Source: Adiantum capillus-veneris (Eukaryota; Streptophyta; Polypodiopsida; Polypodiales; Pteridaceae). Taken from it: a DNA stretch of 64,000 nucleotides. This document shows, piece after piece, positions 48,501 through 53,079 of this stretch. The number at the start of each line of letters is the position of its first letter. The first letter of the stretch is position 1. The DNA lies in NCBI GenBank assembly GCA_014529385.2, contig CM043962.1:45009598-45073597 (forward strand). The letters are read 5' to 3'. The notes beneath the pieces are model-generated. The model did not search any database and had not been told where the DNA came from. It saw only the letters and a list, made by a program, of their open reading frames with translations. The position numbers and the translations under genes are program-made.

Positions 48501-49427
48501 AGTGTTTTGGTATTGACAAGGTTTCATTTGAAAAGCTTTGATATTTACAAGTCACTTTGAAGCTTTGATATTTACAAGTCACTTTTTGTGCACTTTTTCC
48601 AGAGGCGGACCGGCGAGCCGCTTAGAGCATACATTGACTTGGAGGCAGGAAGAAAGAGGACTGGCTTTGAAGATATCTTTATTAGTTATCATGCGGGTGA
48701 TCATGTGCAAGCTACCTATGCAGGAGCTTCATTTCACATTCACCGAAGTTATGCCACCTCTTCGATCAAGCGAAATGTATGTGTGAGAGAATCTTAATAT
48801 CATAGGGTGCTGAGCAGTAAGAAAGTAACTAAATGAATGGTTTTTACGTGCTAGGATATCCTTGTCTATTGGTCTTCATCACGATGCCTTCAAAGCAGAG
48901 ATTCCGTAGCAAAGGAATTGCTTTCTTACTTGCCACATCACTCTTTTGGCAAGTGCTTAAACAATGTTGGTGGCCAAGGCTCACTCCGAAACATGTACCC
49001 AGATTGCACTAAGAGCTATGGAGATAATTCTTATTGGGCCTATCACTTGCATTGTGCGATGTCGCATTACAAATTTGTGCTAGCGATTGAGAATACTCGA
49101 ACAGAAAGCTATGTCACAGAGAAGCTCTTCTATGCTTTGGATGCGGGGGCTATTCCAATCTATTTTGGCGCTCCAAACGTAGGGGACCTGGTTCCTCCTA
49201 ACTCAATAATTGATGGCTCGAAGTTCAAGTCCTTAGAGTCCTTGGCAGCATATATAAAGAAGGTGGCAGCTGATCCAGTTCTGTATGCGGGTTATCATGC
49301 TTGGCGTCGATGTGGAGTGATCGGCAATTATCATCAGACAAGGGCAGTTAGCCTTGATTCTCTTCCATGTAGATTGTGCGCGCTTGCTAGCAAATCTGGC
49401 GGGAAGTCCGCTTCAAGTGTGTCGTAG
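21..49427 (+). CDS. FUT13: FUT13-like alpha-1,3/1,4-fucosyltransferase (three exons joined)
   Basis: Joined CDS 21-440, 48603-48776, 48855-49427; 388 codons plus TAG. Plant FUT13 (FucTC, family GT10) is a Golgi type II enzyme that adds fucose from GDP-fucose to the GlcNAc of N-glycan antennae, making Lewis a epitopes; the roughly 390-residue size fits FUT13 rather than the roughly 500-residue core enzymes FUT11/12. Seen in the sequence: a hydrophobic N-terminus that could be a signal anchor, a cysteine-rich [20 protein letters not shown] segment, LEAGRKR and DIFISYHA in exon 2, and in exon 3 [32 protein letters not shown] and a C-terminal CRLC. All junctions are phase 0 with GT/AG borders and no lesion is visible. 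The frame stays open upstream of the Met at 21 to the window edge, so the true start may lie further left. Family assignment is by remembered similarity. Confidence 0.93.
441..929. other. Intronic stretch with no recognised element
   Basis: No convincing coding similarity on either strand. A short GA-rich run lies at about 826-846. The first recognisable transposon-derived sequence begins near 930. Confidence 0.5.
930..1350 (-). pseudogene. LINE endonuclease (EEP) fragment
   Basis: Minus-strand translation gives, in order, [11 protein letters not shown] (equivalent to the GDFNAR catalytic motif), [15 protein letters not shown] and [17 protein letters not shown], a typical order for the apurinic-like endonuclease of plant non-LTR retrotransposons. 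An in-frame stop follows the first motif and no reverse transcriptase is attached. It is a short dead fragment. Positions 1351-1639 hold nothing I can assign. Confidence 0.7.
1640..3040 (-). mobile_element. LINE fragment, family 1 copy 1 (ORF1 region)
   Basis: Collinear with the second copy at about 39.8-40.95 kb; both share phrases such as TSDEFRHPS-like text, the proline-rich tract, GHLAKA and the start region around 2750. The main ORF1 frame is 1881-2639 (252 codons): a basic region, a zinc-knuckle-like segment ([18 protein letters not shown], first Cys spacing degraded), then a long Pro/Ser-rich tail. Upstream, 2739-3014 is open but no longer similar to copy 2. Its 5' side stops about 10-20 bp before the Penelope-like insertion. 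Confidence 0.7.
3064..4863 (+). pseudogene. Penelope-like element reverse transcriptase, two in-frame TGA stops
   Basis: One frame runs through about 600 codons, broken only by TGA at 3319-3321 and 4408-4410, ending in TAG at 4861-4863. Motifs in order: [10 protein letters not shown] near the start, [29 protein letters not shown] (motif A), [13 protein letters not shown] (motif B), [11 protein letters not shown] (motif C, both Asp present), CAFLDLKI, and [20 protein letters not shown] in the thumb region. This order and wording separates it from LINE, Copia and Gypsy reverse transcriptases. The two TGAs could be CGA codons lost by deamination of methylated CpG (inference). Confidence 0.85.
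4864..5545 (+). other. 3' region of the Penelope-like element
   Basis: Non-coding tail, T-rich toward its end. A 96-codon frame at 4895-5185 has no recognised domain. A near-palindrome ATCACCTCCGGAGGGTGAT lies at about 4927-4945. I looked for a hammerhead ribozyme, known from some Penelope-like elements; a CTGACGA occurs near 5022 but no matching GAAA and closing stem was found. Confidence 0.5.
5583..6031 (-). repeat. Copia-A 3' LTR (449 bp) with internal GA microsatellite
   Basis: On the + strand it begins TGTGAGGGTGAG and ends GTAACTCTAACA, so the element strand reads TGTTAG...CACA. The adjoining CCCTCTCTCAAC is the complement of a polypurine tract (GTTGAGAGAGGG). It holds a (GA)n tract at about 5633-5695, a short tandem duplication of the TGCTTTGCAAATGATGCTC region just after it, and a TATA-like CTATTTATAG on + (5801-5810). 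Confidence 0.85.
6032..6533 (-). pseudogene. Copia-A RNase H region
   Basis: Minus-strand motifs [51 protein letters not shown] and [13 protein letters not shown] are the typical Copia RNase H sequence. At least one stop and a frameshift break it (TGA or TAG where Trp is expected before SNKRQP). The fragment stops at the left end of hAT-1. Confidence 0.85.
7121..7797 (-). pseudogene. hAT-1 transposase C-terminal part
   Basis: Contains [36 protein letters not shown] and [17 protein letters not shown], the RNase-H-like end plus dimerisation region of hAT transposases of the DUF659 type, and an acidic tail. It lines up with hAT-2 ([16 protein letters not shown]). Fused back to the N-terminal part across the solo-LTR target site, the frame is off by one base, so hAT-1 was probably already damaged or decayed afterwards. 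Confidence 0.8.
7803..9019 (+). repeat. Solo LTR-B (1217 bp) with GATCT target-site duplication
   Basis: Starts TGTCACGTGACAC and ends CCGTTGCACCTTACA. GATCT precedes it at 7798-7802; after removing hAT-2 the right flank also reads GATCT (9020-9021 joined to 12220-12222, second copy intact at 12218-12222). Its right two thirds match the LTR-like sequence at about 34.8-35.5 kb, which is followed there by a tRNA-Met-type primer-binding site. It has repeated GCGTTTT/CAGATTTCAG words and a TATATAAGG box at about 8129. No internal region remains, so it is a solo LTR. Confidence 0.85.
9022..12211 (-). mobile_element. hAT-2, complete hAT transposon with 8-bp TSD
   Basis: The ends are CATAGTTACATGGGACGG (left) and its near-complement ending CCGTCCCTTGTAACTATG (right), flanked by a perfect 8-bp duplication CTTACAGA (9014-9021 and 12212-12219), the TSD length standard for hAT. 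Subterminal zones of about 100 bp at both ends are packed with GGGACGG/GGGGACGGG motifs, likely transposase-binding sites by analogy with Ac. It inserted at the very end of solo LTR-B, so it is the youngest of this three-layer nest. The coding region is nearly complete. Confidence 0.92.
9426..11652 (-). pseudogene. hAT-2 transposase (BED finger, DUF659, dimerisation), few lesions
   Basis: The N-terminal exon 11652-about 11118 has a BED-type zinc finger ([20 protein letters not shown], then H-x5-H) and ends HASR before a GTGAGT donor; the rest resumes near 11009 ([14 protein letters not shown]). Next are [15 protein letters not shown] and [15 protein letters not shown] (DUF659), then [16 protein letters not shown] and [17 protein letters not shown] (dimerisation), and an acidic tail. 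Lesions: one extra C near the DGW motif (about 10855), a TAA at about 10463, and a one-base shift near 9735. Such a small number suggests a recently active copy. Confidence 0.85.
12223..13740 (-). pseudogene. hAT-1 transposase N-terminal part (BED finger and DUF659)
   Basis: The first exon (about 13740-13244) has [20 protein letters not shown] and ends FVAAR at a GTATGT donor, the same intron position as in hAT-2. The second part (to 12223) runs without a stop: [83 protein letters not shown]. It is cut at KVERYRR by the LTR-B insertion; the remainder is at 7121-7797. Confidence 0.82.
13767..14810 (-). pseudogene. Copia-A reverse transcriptase region
   Basis: Minus-strand order: [91 protein letters not shown], then a degraded stretch where the YVDD box should be, and [10 protein letters not shown] further on. 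This is the Copia RVT_2 domain. Frameshifts lie near the YVDD position and near 14650. It ends at the hAT-1 junction in the LRYIS motif. Confidence 0.82.
15454..15775. repeat. Left copy of a 320-bp direct repeat flanking element E
   Basis: Begins ACCTTGTTCTAGGTG and ends ATGTGCAAATT, directly abutting element E. It matches 16808-17126 with scattered differences, roughly 7-9% by eye. It contains CTATATAG, so it probably holds the LTR F core promoter. Confidence 0.85.
15776..16807. mobile_element. Element E: 1032-bp non-autonomous DNA transposon with 32-bp TIRs
   Basis: Terminal inverted repeats of 32 bp (15776-15807 and 16776-16807) start GTAACATAAAAAC and differ at one base. The interior has no transposase, but two G runs (30 G at 16178-16207, 20 G at 16357-16376). 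No short TSD is visible; instead both sides are 320-bp direct repeats. Superfamily is uncertain: the terminal G and long TIRs are compatible with a Mutator-like derivative, but that needs a TSD. Confidence 0.8.
16808..17126. repeat. Right copy of the 320-bp direct repeat flanking element E
   Basis: Partner of 15454-15775 in the same orientation, starting exactly at the right end of E and ending at the same ATGTGCAAATT word, followed by LTR F sequence that leads to its end at 17494. Confidence 0.85.
17495..19915 (-). pseudogene. Copia-A gag, protease and integrase region
   Basis: gag starts at an ATG at 19915 ([12 protein letters not shown]) and continues through [20 protein letters not shown] and [20 protein letters not shown]. 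The longest open piece, 18365-19315, has the gag zinc knuckle [14 protein letters not shown], the protease site [12 protein letters not shown] (Asn in place of the usual Ser), the pre-integrase LWHARFGQL and the start of integrase HIDLCGPM. The integrase core is frame-broken between 17850 and 18365; the linker (17495-17842) is Pro-rich and ends RPKDRQVY. Confidence 0.85.
19916..20661 (-). other. Copia-A untranslated leader
   Basis: Lies between the gag ATG and the primer-binding site. It is rich in repeated AAAACGC/GCAAAAACGCTAG words, as is the Copia-C leader at 32.7-33.0 kb, so the two families probably share ancestry. Confidence 0.6.
20662..20679 (-). promoter_or_regulatory. Copia-A primer-binding site
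   Basis: On the minus strand it reads TGGTATTAGTCGCC directly after the LTR end, close to the initiator tRNA-Met complement TGGTATCAGAGC used by plant Copia elements. Confidence 0.7.
20680..20934 (-). repeat. Copia-A 5' LTR, truncated
   Basis: Starts TGTGAGAGTGAGCAG and follows the 3' LTR through the (GA)n tract (about 20731-20782) and TATA-like CTATTTATAG to CTAAAAATGTGTG, then abruptly becomes Gypsy integrase sequence. About 170 bp of the LTR are missing. Confidence 0.8.
20935..24180 (-). pseudogene. Gypsy reverse transcriptase, RNase H and integrase
   Basis: From right to left: [30 protein letters not shown] (RT), [20 protein letters not shown], RNase H with [20 protein letters not shown], the HHCC-type region [20 protein letters not shown], integrase core [40 protein letters not shown] and [18 protein letters not shown], and the C-terminal [15 protein letters not shown]. 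Multiple stops and frameshifts. The integrase is interrupted at about 21345-22325 by gag-like sequence. Confidence 0.85.
21345..22325 (-). other. gag-like block inside the Gypsy integrase
   Basis: Integrase reads [11 protein letters not shown] at its right edge (about 22330) and resumes [20 protein letters not shown] at its left edge (about 21335). Between them is minus-strand gag-like sequence ([40 protein letters not shown]) and a Ser/Asp/Glu repeat region. The word coding DKI occurs at both edges, suggesting an insertion or rearrangement with a short duplication. Confidence 0.55.
24185..24237. repeat. (GA)n tract, left border of the LINE
   Basis: About 26 GA units directly after TGTC of the Copia-C 3' LTR and directly before the 3' end of the LINE. 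The 5' LTR has about 17 more unique bases before its GA tract, which are missing here. Confidence 0.9.
24270..27661 (-). pseudogene. LINE ORF2: endonuclease and reverse transcriptase, one frameshift, altered active sites
   Basis: About 1130 codons in two frames joined near 25990 (one base lost in KLFG-VLMEMK). The endonuclease has [33 protein letters not shown] (His where GDxNA has Asp) and [10 protein letters not shown]. The RT has [28 protein letters not shown] (motif A), [18 protein letters not shown] (motif B) and [12 protein letters not shown], where YADD is expected. A Cys/His segment [19 protein letters not shown] lies near the C-terminus. It is in the same frame as ORF1, separated by one TAG and two codons; no ATG precedes the endonuclease core. 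Confidence 0.85.
27668..28618 (-). CDS. LINE ORF1: coiled-coil and RRM-type RNA-binding protein
   Basis: Intact 316-residue frame from ATG at 28618 to TAG at 27670-27668. Residues about 50-150 form a long heptad-rich coiled coil ([18 protein letters not shown]). [15 protein letters not shown] at about residue 187 starts an RRM-like domain as in L1-type ORF1p, followed by [16 protein letters not shown] and a basic, Lys/Glu-rich tail. ORF1 proteins coat LINE RNA. Many plant LINEs instead have a zinc-knuckle ORF1, as family 1 in this window does, so two LINE classes coexist here. Confidence 0.8.
   Translation of the reverse strand: MSSGTRKGSSSSTRSTTIVENDPKSPKCGDSNTTTQPTTSETMIMAYLVSLQETVNKQGKDLRALAMENGTLRVLVVENENLKRTLEMQTTRLMQLEEEVKECKRSLVDLNALKERMSKVEHDHVLKEEKFDTMSRDVCDMKNVCTNKSWADVCGSNVVSNSSLMQAMVQTKNVENVDVEELKERERRPKNIVIRGIPEEKLETPPSLAIVIEDFFKTHFGMSGVMVYGAHRVGKQRPPRSGERPIVCTMPDETKRKIILDNSWIYLRDTKCFVCEDRTIKQQNMRHKAYEEKNNKNKEISHEENVPKEEASLSSK
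28851..28921. repeat. (GA)n tract between LINE and segment X
   Basis: An uninterrupted GA tract of about 35 units, the longest pure one in the window, joining the 5' end of the LINE to a segment beginning TGTAACCGG. Confidence 0.9.
28922..30396. other. Segment X (1475 bp) inside the Copia-C LTR, unassigned
   Basis: Begins TGTAACCGGCCCGTAGGGCGG directly after a GA tract and ends before another GA tract. No coding similarity was found. The TG start suggests an LTR, but a matching CA end and TSD were not found. An imperfect 30-bp tandem duplication (GGTTAGCAGTTGCCAC / GGTTAATAATTGCCAC) lies at about 30343-30396. Confidence 0.5.
30397..30826 (-). repeat. Copia-C 3' LTR, main part
   Basis: Starts with (GA)n to 30444, then follows the 5' LTR (GGACACACAAGAGA, CCTATATATAGGAG) to TCTAACA at 30826. 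The next bases CCCCCCCTCAAC are the complement of the polypurine tract GTTGAGGGGGGG. Confidence 0.85.
31196..32233 (-). pseudogene. Copia-C gag
   Basis: 345-codon frame with the Copia gag (UBN2-type) signature: [20 protein letters not shown] near the N-terminus, [57 protein letters not shown]. The zinc knuckle [14 protein letters not shown] lies in another frame at about 31345-31390, so a frameshift separates it from the capsid part. Between its end and the polypurine tract (30841-31195) there is no pol sequence, only a 15-C run (31102-31116). Confidence 0.82.
33052..33507 (-). repeat. Copia-C 5' LTR and adjoining primer-binding site
   Basis: Begins TGTCAGAGTGAGCAGCGG, with a GA tract at about 33077-33125 and CTATATATAAG on + near 33246. 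The preceding GAGCTCTGATACCA (33038-33051) is the complement of the tRNA-Met-type primer site TGGTATCAGAGC. Its end TCTAACC differs by one base from the 3' LTR end. Confidence 0.85.
33508..34573 (-). pseudogene. Gypsy RT start, protease and gag fragment
   Basis: 33536-33772: FPGELPP-like [18 protein letters not shown] and [14 protein letters not shown], the segment preceding the Gypsy RT. 33769-34161: an aspartic-protease-associated region, [20 protein letters not shown] and [16 protein letters not shown]. 34385-34573: [20 protein letters not shown], gag-like. A segment between the RT start and NRFP has been lost. It belongs with 20935-24180. Confidence 0.8.
34574..34779. other. Short unassigned junction
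   Basis: Lies between the Gypsy gag remnant and LTR-B copy 2. No boundary signature such as a TSD was recognised. Confidence 0.4.
34780..35515 (+). repeat. LTR-B copy 2, followed by a primer-binding site
   Basis: Matches solo LTR-B over its right part: AGCGTTTTCAG words, CATCGTCGTCG, CTCTCGCCATAGAGAG, GTAAGTAAAAGGAACCC, ending CCGCTGCACCTTACA. TTGGTATCAGAGCTTTGG at 35516-35533 follows, a tRNA-Met-type primer site, so this is a 5' LTR end. It has a TATATAAGC box near 34871. The left limit is uncertain. Confidence 0.75.
35540..38330 (+). pseudogene. Copia-D pol (integrase, reverse transcriptase, RNase H)
   Basis: Plus strand. The pre-integrase end [17 protein letters not shown] and integrase [39 protein letters not shown] are at 35540-36371. 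The RT spans 36587-37685 with [55 protein letters not shown], an intact [12 protein letters not shown] and [20 protein letters not shown]. RNase H 37678-38330 has [18 protein letters not shown] and [11 protein letters not shown]. It is broken by frameshifts near 36570, 37110, 37680 and 38030 and a few stops. gag and protease are absent. A small tandem duplication (AGAAAAAGGATATGCA) lies at about 36980-37000. Confidence 0.85.
38367..38635 (+). repeat. Copia-D 3' LTR, partial
   Basis: The polypurine-like AAGTGGGAGG at about 38354 is followed by TTGTTGGGTTAAAGG, so the LTR probably begins TGTTGGG. It does not match the start of solo LTR-B. It includes a T-rich stretch and ends where LINE family 1 copy 2 begins. 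Confidence 0.6.
38640..39330 (-). pseudogene. LINE family 1 endonuclease fragment
   Basis: Minus-strand words in order: [61 protein letters not shown] (the GDFN catalytic motif), [29 protein letters not shown] (SDH catalytic motif). Several frameshifts separate them. Confidence 0.78.
39965..41249 (-). pseudogene. LINE family 1 ORF1 (gag-like, zinc knuckle, Pro-rich tail)
   Basis: The N-terminal piece 41249-40899 includes [20 protein letters not shown] and [14 protein letters not shown], resembling the DUF4283-type domain of plant LINE ORF1. A frameshift follows. The next region has [20 protein letters not shown] and a knuckle-like [15 protein letters not shown], then a long Pro/Ser-rich tail to 39965. 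The matching tail occurs at 1881-2400, so the family is present at least twice in this intron. Confidence 0.72.
41562..41860 (-). pseudogene. hAT transposase C-terminal remnant (third hAT)
   Basis: Minus-strand [19 protein letters not shown] and [20 protein letters not shown] with [12 protein letters not shown] match the dimerisation region of hAT-1 and hAT-2 ([17 protein letters not shown]). A frameshift separates the two pieces. No termini were found. Positions 41861-42460 hold nothing I recognise. Confidence 0.72.
42462..42515. repeat. (CT)n(CA)n microsatellite
   Basis: CTCTCT with minor interruptions changing to CACACA. Compound order is the same as at 49814. Confidence 0.9.
42516..43559 (-). 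other. Open but unrecognised stretch beside the gag-like module
   Basis: Long minus-strand frames (42831-43304, 157 codons; 43314-43544, 76 codons) continue the acidic, Val/Glu-rich style of the gag-like frame to the right. They probably belong to the same element as its post-capsid region, but no domain is recognised. Confidence 0.4.
43560..44530 (-). pseudogene. Retrotransposon gag (Ty3-type capsid)
   Basis: Two frame-matched pieces, 44530-44309 and 44272-43538, divided by a stop where Trp is expected (GKAKR-stop-FDGL, typically GKAKxWF). Motifs: [73 protein letters not shown]. This is the retrotrans_gag fold. After about residue 170 the protein becomes acidic and no zinc knuckle or pol follows, so it may be a gag-only element. 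Confidence 0.7.
44531..46229. other. Non-coding stretch, possibly LTR/leader of the gag-like element
   Basis: C-rich on + with short CA runs at about 44770-44840 and 45070-45080 and a 14-G run (44878-44891). No reliable coding region; overlapping frames on both strands reflect base composition. A matching second LTR was not found. Confidence 0.4.
46230..48435 (+). mobile_element. LINE 3' part (reverse transcriptase end to A-rich tail)
   Basis: Plus-strand pieces in several frames: [20 protein letters not shown] and LLDTEFVDD (RT motif C, then a stop), [17 protein letters not shown] and [12 protein letters not shown], then a zf-RVT-like segment [20 protein letters not shown] and [18 protein letters not shown]. 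It ends with AACTAATAGAAGGATC, T-rich sequence and an A8 run at about 48421-48428. 5'-truncated and full of stops. It ends about 170 bp before exon 2. Confidence 0.75.
48533..48586 (+). repeat. 27-bp tandem duplication next to the intron 1 acceptor
   Basis: AAGCTTTGATATTTACAAGT plus CACTTTG occurs twice head to tail (48533-48559, 48560-48586), 16 bp before the acceptor AG. Each copy carries possible branch-point and pyrimidine sequence. Confidence 0.85.
48603..48776 (+). CDS. FUT13: FUT13 exon 2 (58 codons)
   Basis: Acceptor TTTTTCCAG|AGG and donor AAT|GTATGT, both phase 0. Encodes [39 protein letters not shown] and ends SSIKRN, matching the middle of plant FUT13 directly after the end of exon 1. 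Confidence 0.93.
48777..48854 (+). other. FUT13: Intron 2 of the FUT13-like gene (78 nt)
   Basis: GTATGT donor, GTGCTAG acceptor, AT-rich. A normal short plant intron, 600-fold smaller than intron 1. Confidence 0.92.
48855..49427 (+). CDS. FUT13: FUT13 exon 3 (190 codons and stop)
   Basis: Begins [12 protein letters not shown] and contains [77 protein letters not shown] and the C-terminal [17 protein letters not shown]. This is the conserved GT10 catalytic core that binds GDP-fucose. There is no frameshift or stop before TAG at 49425-49427. Confidence 0.95.
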   Translation, partial: DILVYWSSSRCLQSRDSVAKELLSYLPHHSFGKCLNNVGGQGSLRNMYPDCTKSYGDNSYWAYHLHCAMSHYKFVLAIENTRTESYVTEKLFYALDAGAIPIYFGAPNVGDLVPPNSIIDGSKFKSLESLAAYIKKVAADPVLYAGYHAWRRCGVIGNYHQTRAVSLDSLPCRLCALASKSGGKSASSVS

Positions 49428-49812
49428 TACGGCAAGAAAAGTGTTCCATGAAGATACACAGGAAAAAGCTTCAAATGCGAAAGGGGCGTTTCTATTCGAA
49501 TGCCCTAGTGATAAGGACAGATCATGAAAAAGGCAGATCAATGAGAAGGCTGGCATTGCCATTTGCAATCCTCAGCAGAGTTTTATCGCGGTTTACAGGG
49601 ATGGTCATGTAAATTCAAATTTATGATGTGTAGTTAACTAGGGGACAGCTTCTGCAACGAAGATCCCACTTCAGGTTTACATAGTTGTAGCATAAGTGAC
49701 TTCCTGTCTCCATTCATTGTGAGGTGTACTGTACTGGTGCAAAGAAGATGCAATTCTGAATATCTTCAAGTTCACAGTCCAAAAATTACTTACCTCATGT
49801 ATCCTGTTGTCT

Positions 49813-49813
<1 letters not shown>
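49428..49813 (+). other. Probable 3' UTR and downstream flank of FUT13
   Basis: No coding signal and no clear AATAAA was seen. The microsatellite block starts 387 bp after the stop codon. Confidence 0.5.
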
Positions 49814-49880
<67 letters not shown>

Positions 49881-49965
49881 ACTATATATATATGTGTGTG
49901 TGTGTGTACATATATGTAGGTATGTATGTATGTACATACATACATATATATACATGCGCGCGCAC

Positions 49966-49996
<31 letters not shown>

Positions 49997-50134
49997 GTAT
50001 ATCTATATATATGTATGTATATATATACATACATATACATACATACATATATATATGTATGTATGTATGTTATATATATCTATATGTATATATGTATATG
50101 TAGATATATGTATGTATGTATGTATATATCTATA

Positions 50135-50187
<53 letters not shown>

Positions 50188-50293
50188 GTATGTATATATA
50201 TACATATATATATGTATATGTATGTATATATATACATATATATATGTATATGTATGTATATATATACATATATAGATATGTATATATATATAC

Positions 50294-50336
<43 letters not shown>

Positions 50337-50471
50337 TATAGATATATACATACATACATACATATATACATATAGATATATACATACATATACATATATA
50401 GATATATATACATATAGATATATACACATACATATACATATATAGATATATATATACACACATACATATAC

Positions 50472-50518
<47 letters not shown>

Positions 50519-50594
50519 TATATATATGTGTGTGTGTATATATATATATACACATATACATATATATATATATATGTGTGTGTATGTGTGTGTA
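49814..50594. repeat. 780-bp compound microsatellite (TC, AC, TA, TG, TATG blocks)
   Basis: (TC)n then (AC)n, then long alternating purine-pyrimidine runs of TA, TATG, TACA and TG with a short GCGCGCGC, ending TATGTGTGTGTGTAA. Reading frames through it code only Tyr/Ile/His/Val repeats and are not genes. Confidence 0.95.
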
Positions 50595-53079
50595 ATGAAC
50601 GCCTCCGAGGAAACAAGGATGCCTTGGGTTAGTCCCTGAGTAGTCACAAAACAGCACAGCAAGGTCGATGTGGAAACCAGCAAGGCAGCCACTGGTAGGT
50701 AGAGGATGACTGAACAGGAAGAACATGAATGTGTAGAATCCACCGGTCCAGTAGTGCGAGTGGAGGCTCTCTATGGCACACAATGTGGAGCCTCCTTTTC
50801 AGTGTACCACCTTTGTAGTTACTTGTCTTCTTCCCACTTACCACATGGATCAATAGGAGCATCGATTTTTAACCTTGAGATGAATATCATGTGAGGCTCT
50901 CTCATTCACTATTTTATTGTTATCTTTAGTTATGATCGTCAATGCTGCCCCCCCCCCCCCCCCCCCCCCCACGTGCGCACTCGTCCCCCCCTCTTCCCCA
51001 ATAAGCCTTTGCATTGCTAGTCACCTTTACTTTCTACATTAACCACCCCCCCTAATTTCCTTAGTTCCTTCACCCCTTCAAAGTAATATTCAATCTTCTC
51101 TTAGTTGGTGTTGGCCTCTTAACATCTCACATAAATTGTCGATTGAAAGAGGACAATCATGCAAACTTCCTCTTATTGGACATTTCTTGCTAATTTTGGA
51201 TGTGCATACAAGGTGGAATGTCATCAGGTCATAACTATACATCTTATATCGTCTCAATAAGACAAGCAATGAGCTTGGCATAGTTGATGCAACTCATGCT
51301 TGTTTTTAATTTCACGTCTCATAGAGACTTTGTTGCAATTTTGTAGCACGTAGTTGGCAACTAAAGGCGAGGGCATCCATTAATTCTAGTGCTAGTATGT
51401 CTAGCAATTCTCTACCACTACTAACAATTTCACCAAGATACTGACAAGGAATGCATGTTTATAGTGCCATTAGGAAGGAATACTCGTTATAATATAGCCT
51501 TGTGACATAGCATAATCCCTAGACATCATGATGAGTAGTACTATGGTGGTGAGATTGCCACAGTAACTTGGACATTGCTCACATTGGGGGAGGTTGGATA
51601 GGCAAGTTTGTCAATCTTGTGGGGAAAATATCATACTGCCATGAGGGAAAAATTCATTGGTGGTAACTTTTAGCATCATAGAGCAAGACATTGTACTTGC
51701 TCATTCGTAGGTTATTTGGCACCACCAACCATTATTATTGATCCTTTCAAGACTTTTCTAAAGAAACTCAAGGTCTAACACATGAACTTTTCTCCTTTGG
51801 AGCTTGCCTCTATTAATGATTCAATTATTTTTCTTTTCTCAATTAACAAAGCTTTATCTACTTTTGACAATATCCTTAATAAAAATTTCTATAGTTGGGT
51901 AATTATGATGCTCAAGATCAAGCTTGCTTAGATAATTTAGTTTCAACCTTGCCTTTTGTTGGGAATCATCTCCTTAAATCCTTTAATTTTTCTACTCTTC
52001 TCCTCTCGTGCATTACCTTCTAACCCTCTTATTGACAAGGGTCGCTTTCTGAAGAAGATAAACCCGCCCTTTTCTCCTTTACCTAGAATCTCTCAAAAGA
52101 GAAAATGTAGTCTCTTTCCATTTTCCCACGTTAGAAAAGACTCCACATATAGCTATTGAGATTAGAATGAGGAGTATCTAATGCATTTAAAGCGTATCCC
52201 TATATATATCTTTATGAGTGAAGCAAGATTCACTTTTTTTTTGTTTATTTGTGTCAATTTTCTTTTTTGTTTATGAAGAGATCTCAATTGTTTTTGCGGC
52301 AACTCACCTTTTGAATATCAATTCTCCCTCATTGCTCTTCTTCCTCTCGTAGATTTATTCAACTTTTTTCCTTTTCTTCTTTGGAGTCTTTGTTTTGCTC
52401 ATAGCTACCTCGCCATTGATCTTACTCACACCTTCATCAATAGTTTGTATTATCTCTCTAAAAGGTACACCCTATTGTCTTCTCATGTCTACTCCAAGTG
52501 ACACATTGAACCATAAATTTCATATGAATATCAAGCTAAGTCAAGAGTATGCAACTATAAGAAGTGTAGATGGTGGGAACAACTGCTTATTACCTATGGC
52601 GGCTCAACTTGGTAATTCCCAGTGCACAATCGGTCAATGTCTAGTCGGGAGGCTATAAATAGTGGCCACTACTTCATTTTGAGGAACTCTTGACACTTGA
52701 ATACCCTTGATCCCTTATAATAGTTTTGTATCTCACATCCGAGGGCTCTTCACGCTCTTGTGATACTAATCAATTCCATAGCATACTTGACTCACTAATT
52801 GTATTTGTAAAAACTAATCTAAATAAATAGTTCATTTTCAGTTACCAACTTAGTATCTATTCTCATTTCTAGTTCCAATGTTGTCATTTCCAGTTCCAAT
52901 CTGATATCTCGTTTCGAGTGTTGTTTGATATGAAGTCCGATATTGATCTGAACTAACTCTAACTACCAACTTGGAATAGCTGTCTTAAAAGTGTTCAACT
53001 CATTTCATTTTGATAATTATGGTGGTTTGAGCTAATTTTCTCTTGACAGACGACCAATCCCCCAATTCGCATTAGAGCT
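50595..53079. other. Intergenic DNA, AT-rich, no gene recognised
   Basis: Contains a 23-C run at 50948-50970. No coding similarity in either strand; short frames are scattered and unconvincing. Confidence 0.5.

Larger units (their letters stand above)
441..48602 (+). other. FUT13: Giant intron 1 of the FUT13-like gene (48,162 bp)
   Basis: It begins GTAAAG and ends in a pyrimidine-rich CTTTTTCCAG. The two exons flanking it encode adjacent parts of one conserved protein (PPRQ joined to RRTGEPLR). The intron is filled with nested transposable elements, mostly opposite in orientation to the gene, listed separately below. I see no intact host gene within it. That it is spliced as one intron is an inference from exon continuity; an unseen non-coding exon cannot be excluded. 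Confidence 0.88.

Noticed and set aside
49807-50783. Tyr/Ile-rich proteins of 100-246 codons
   Set aside because: They are translations of TA, TG and TATG microsatellite on both strands.
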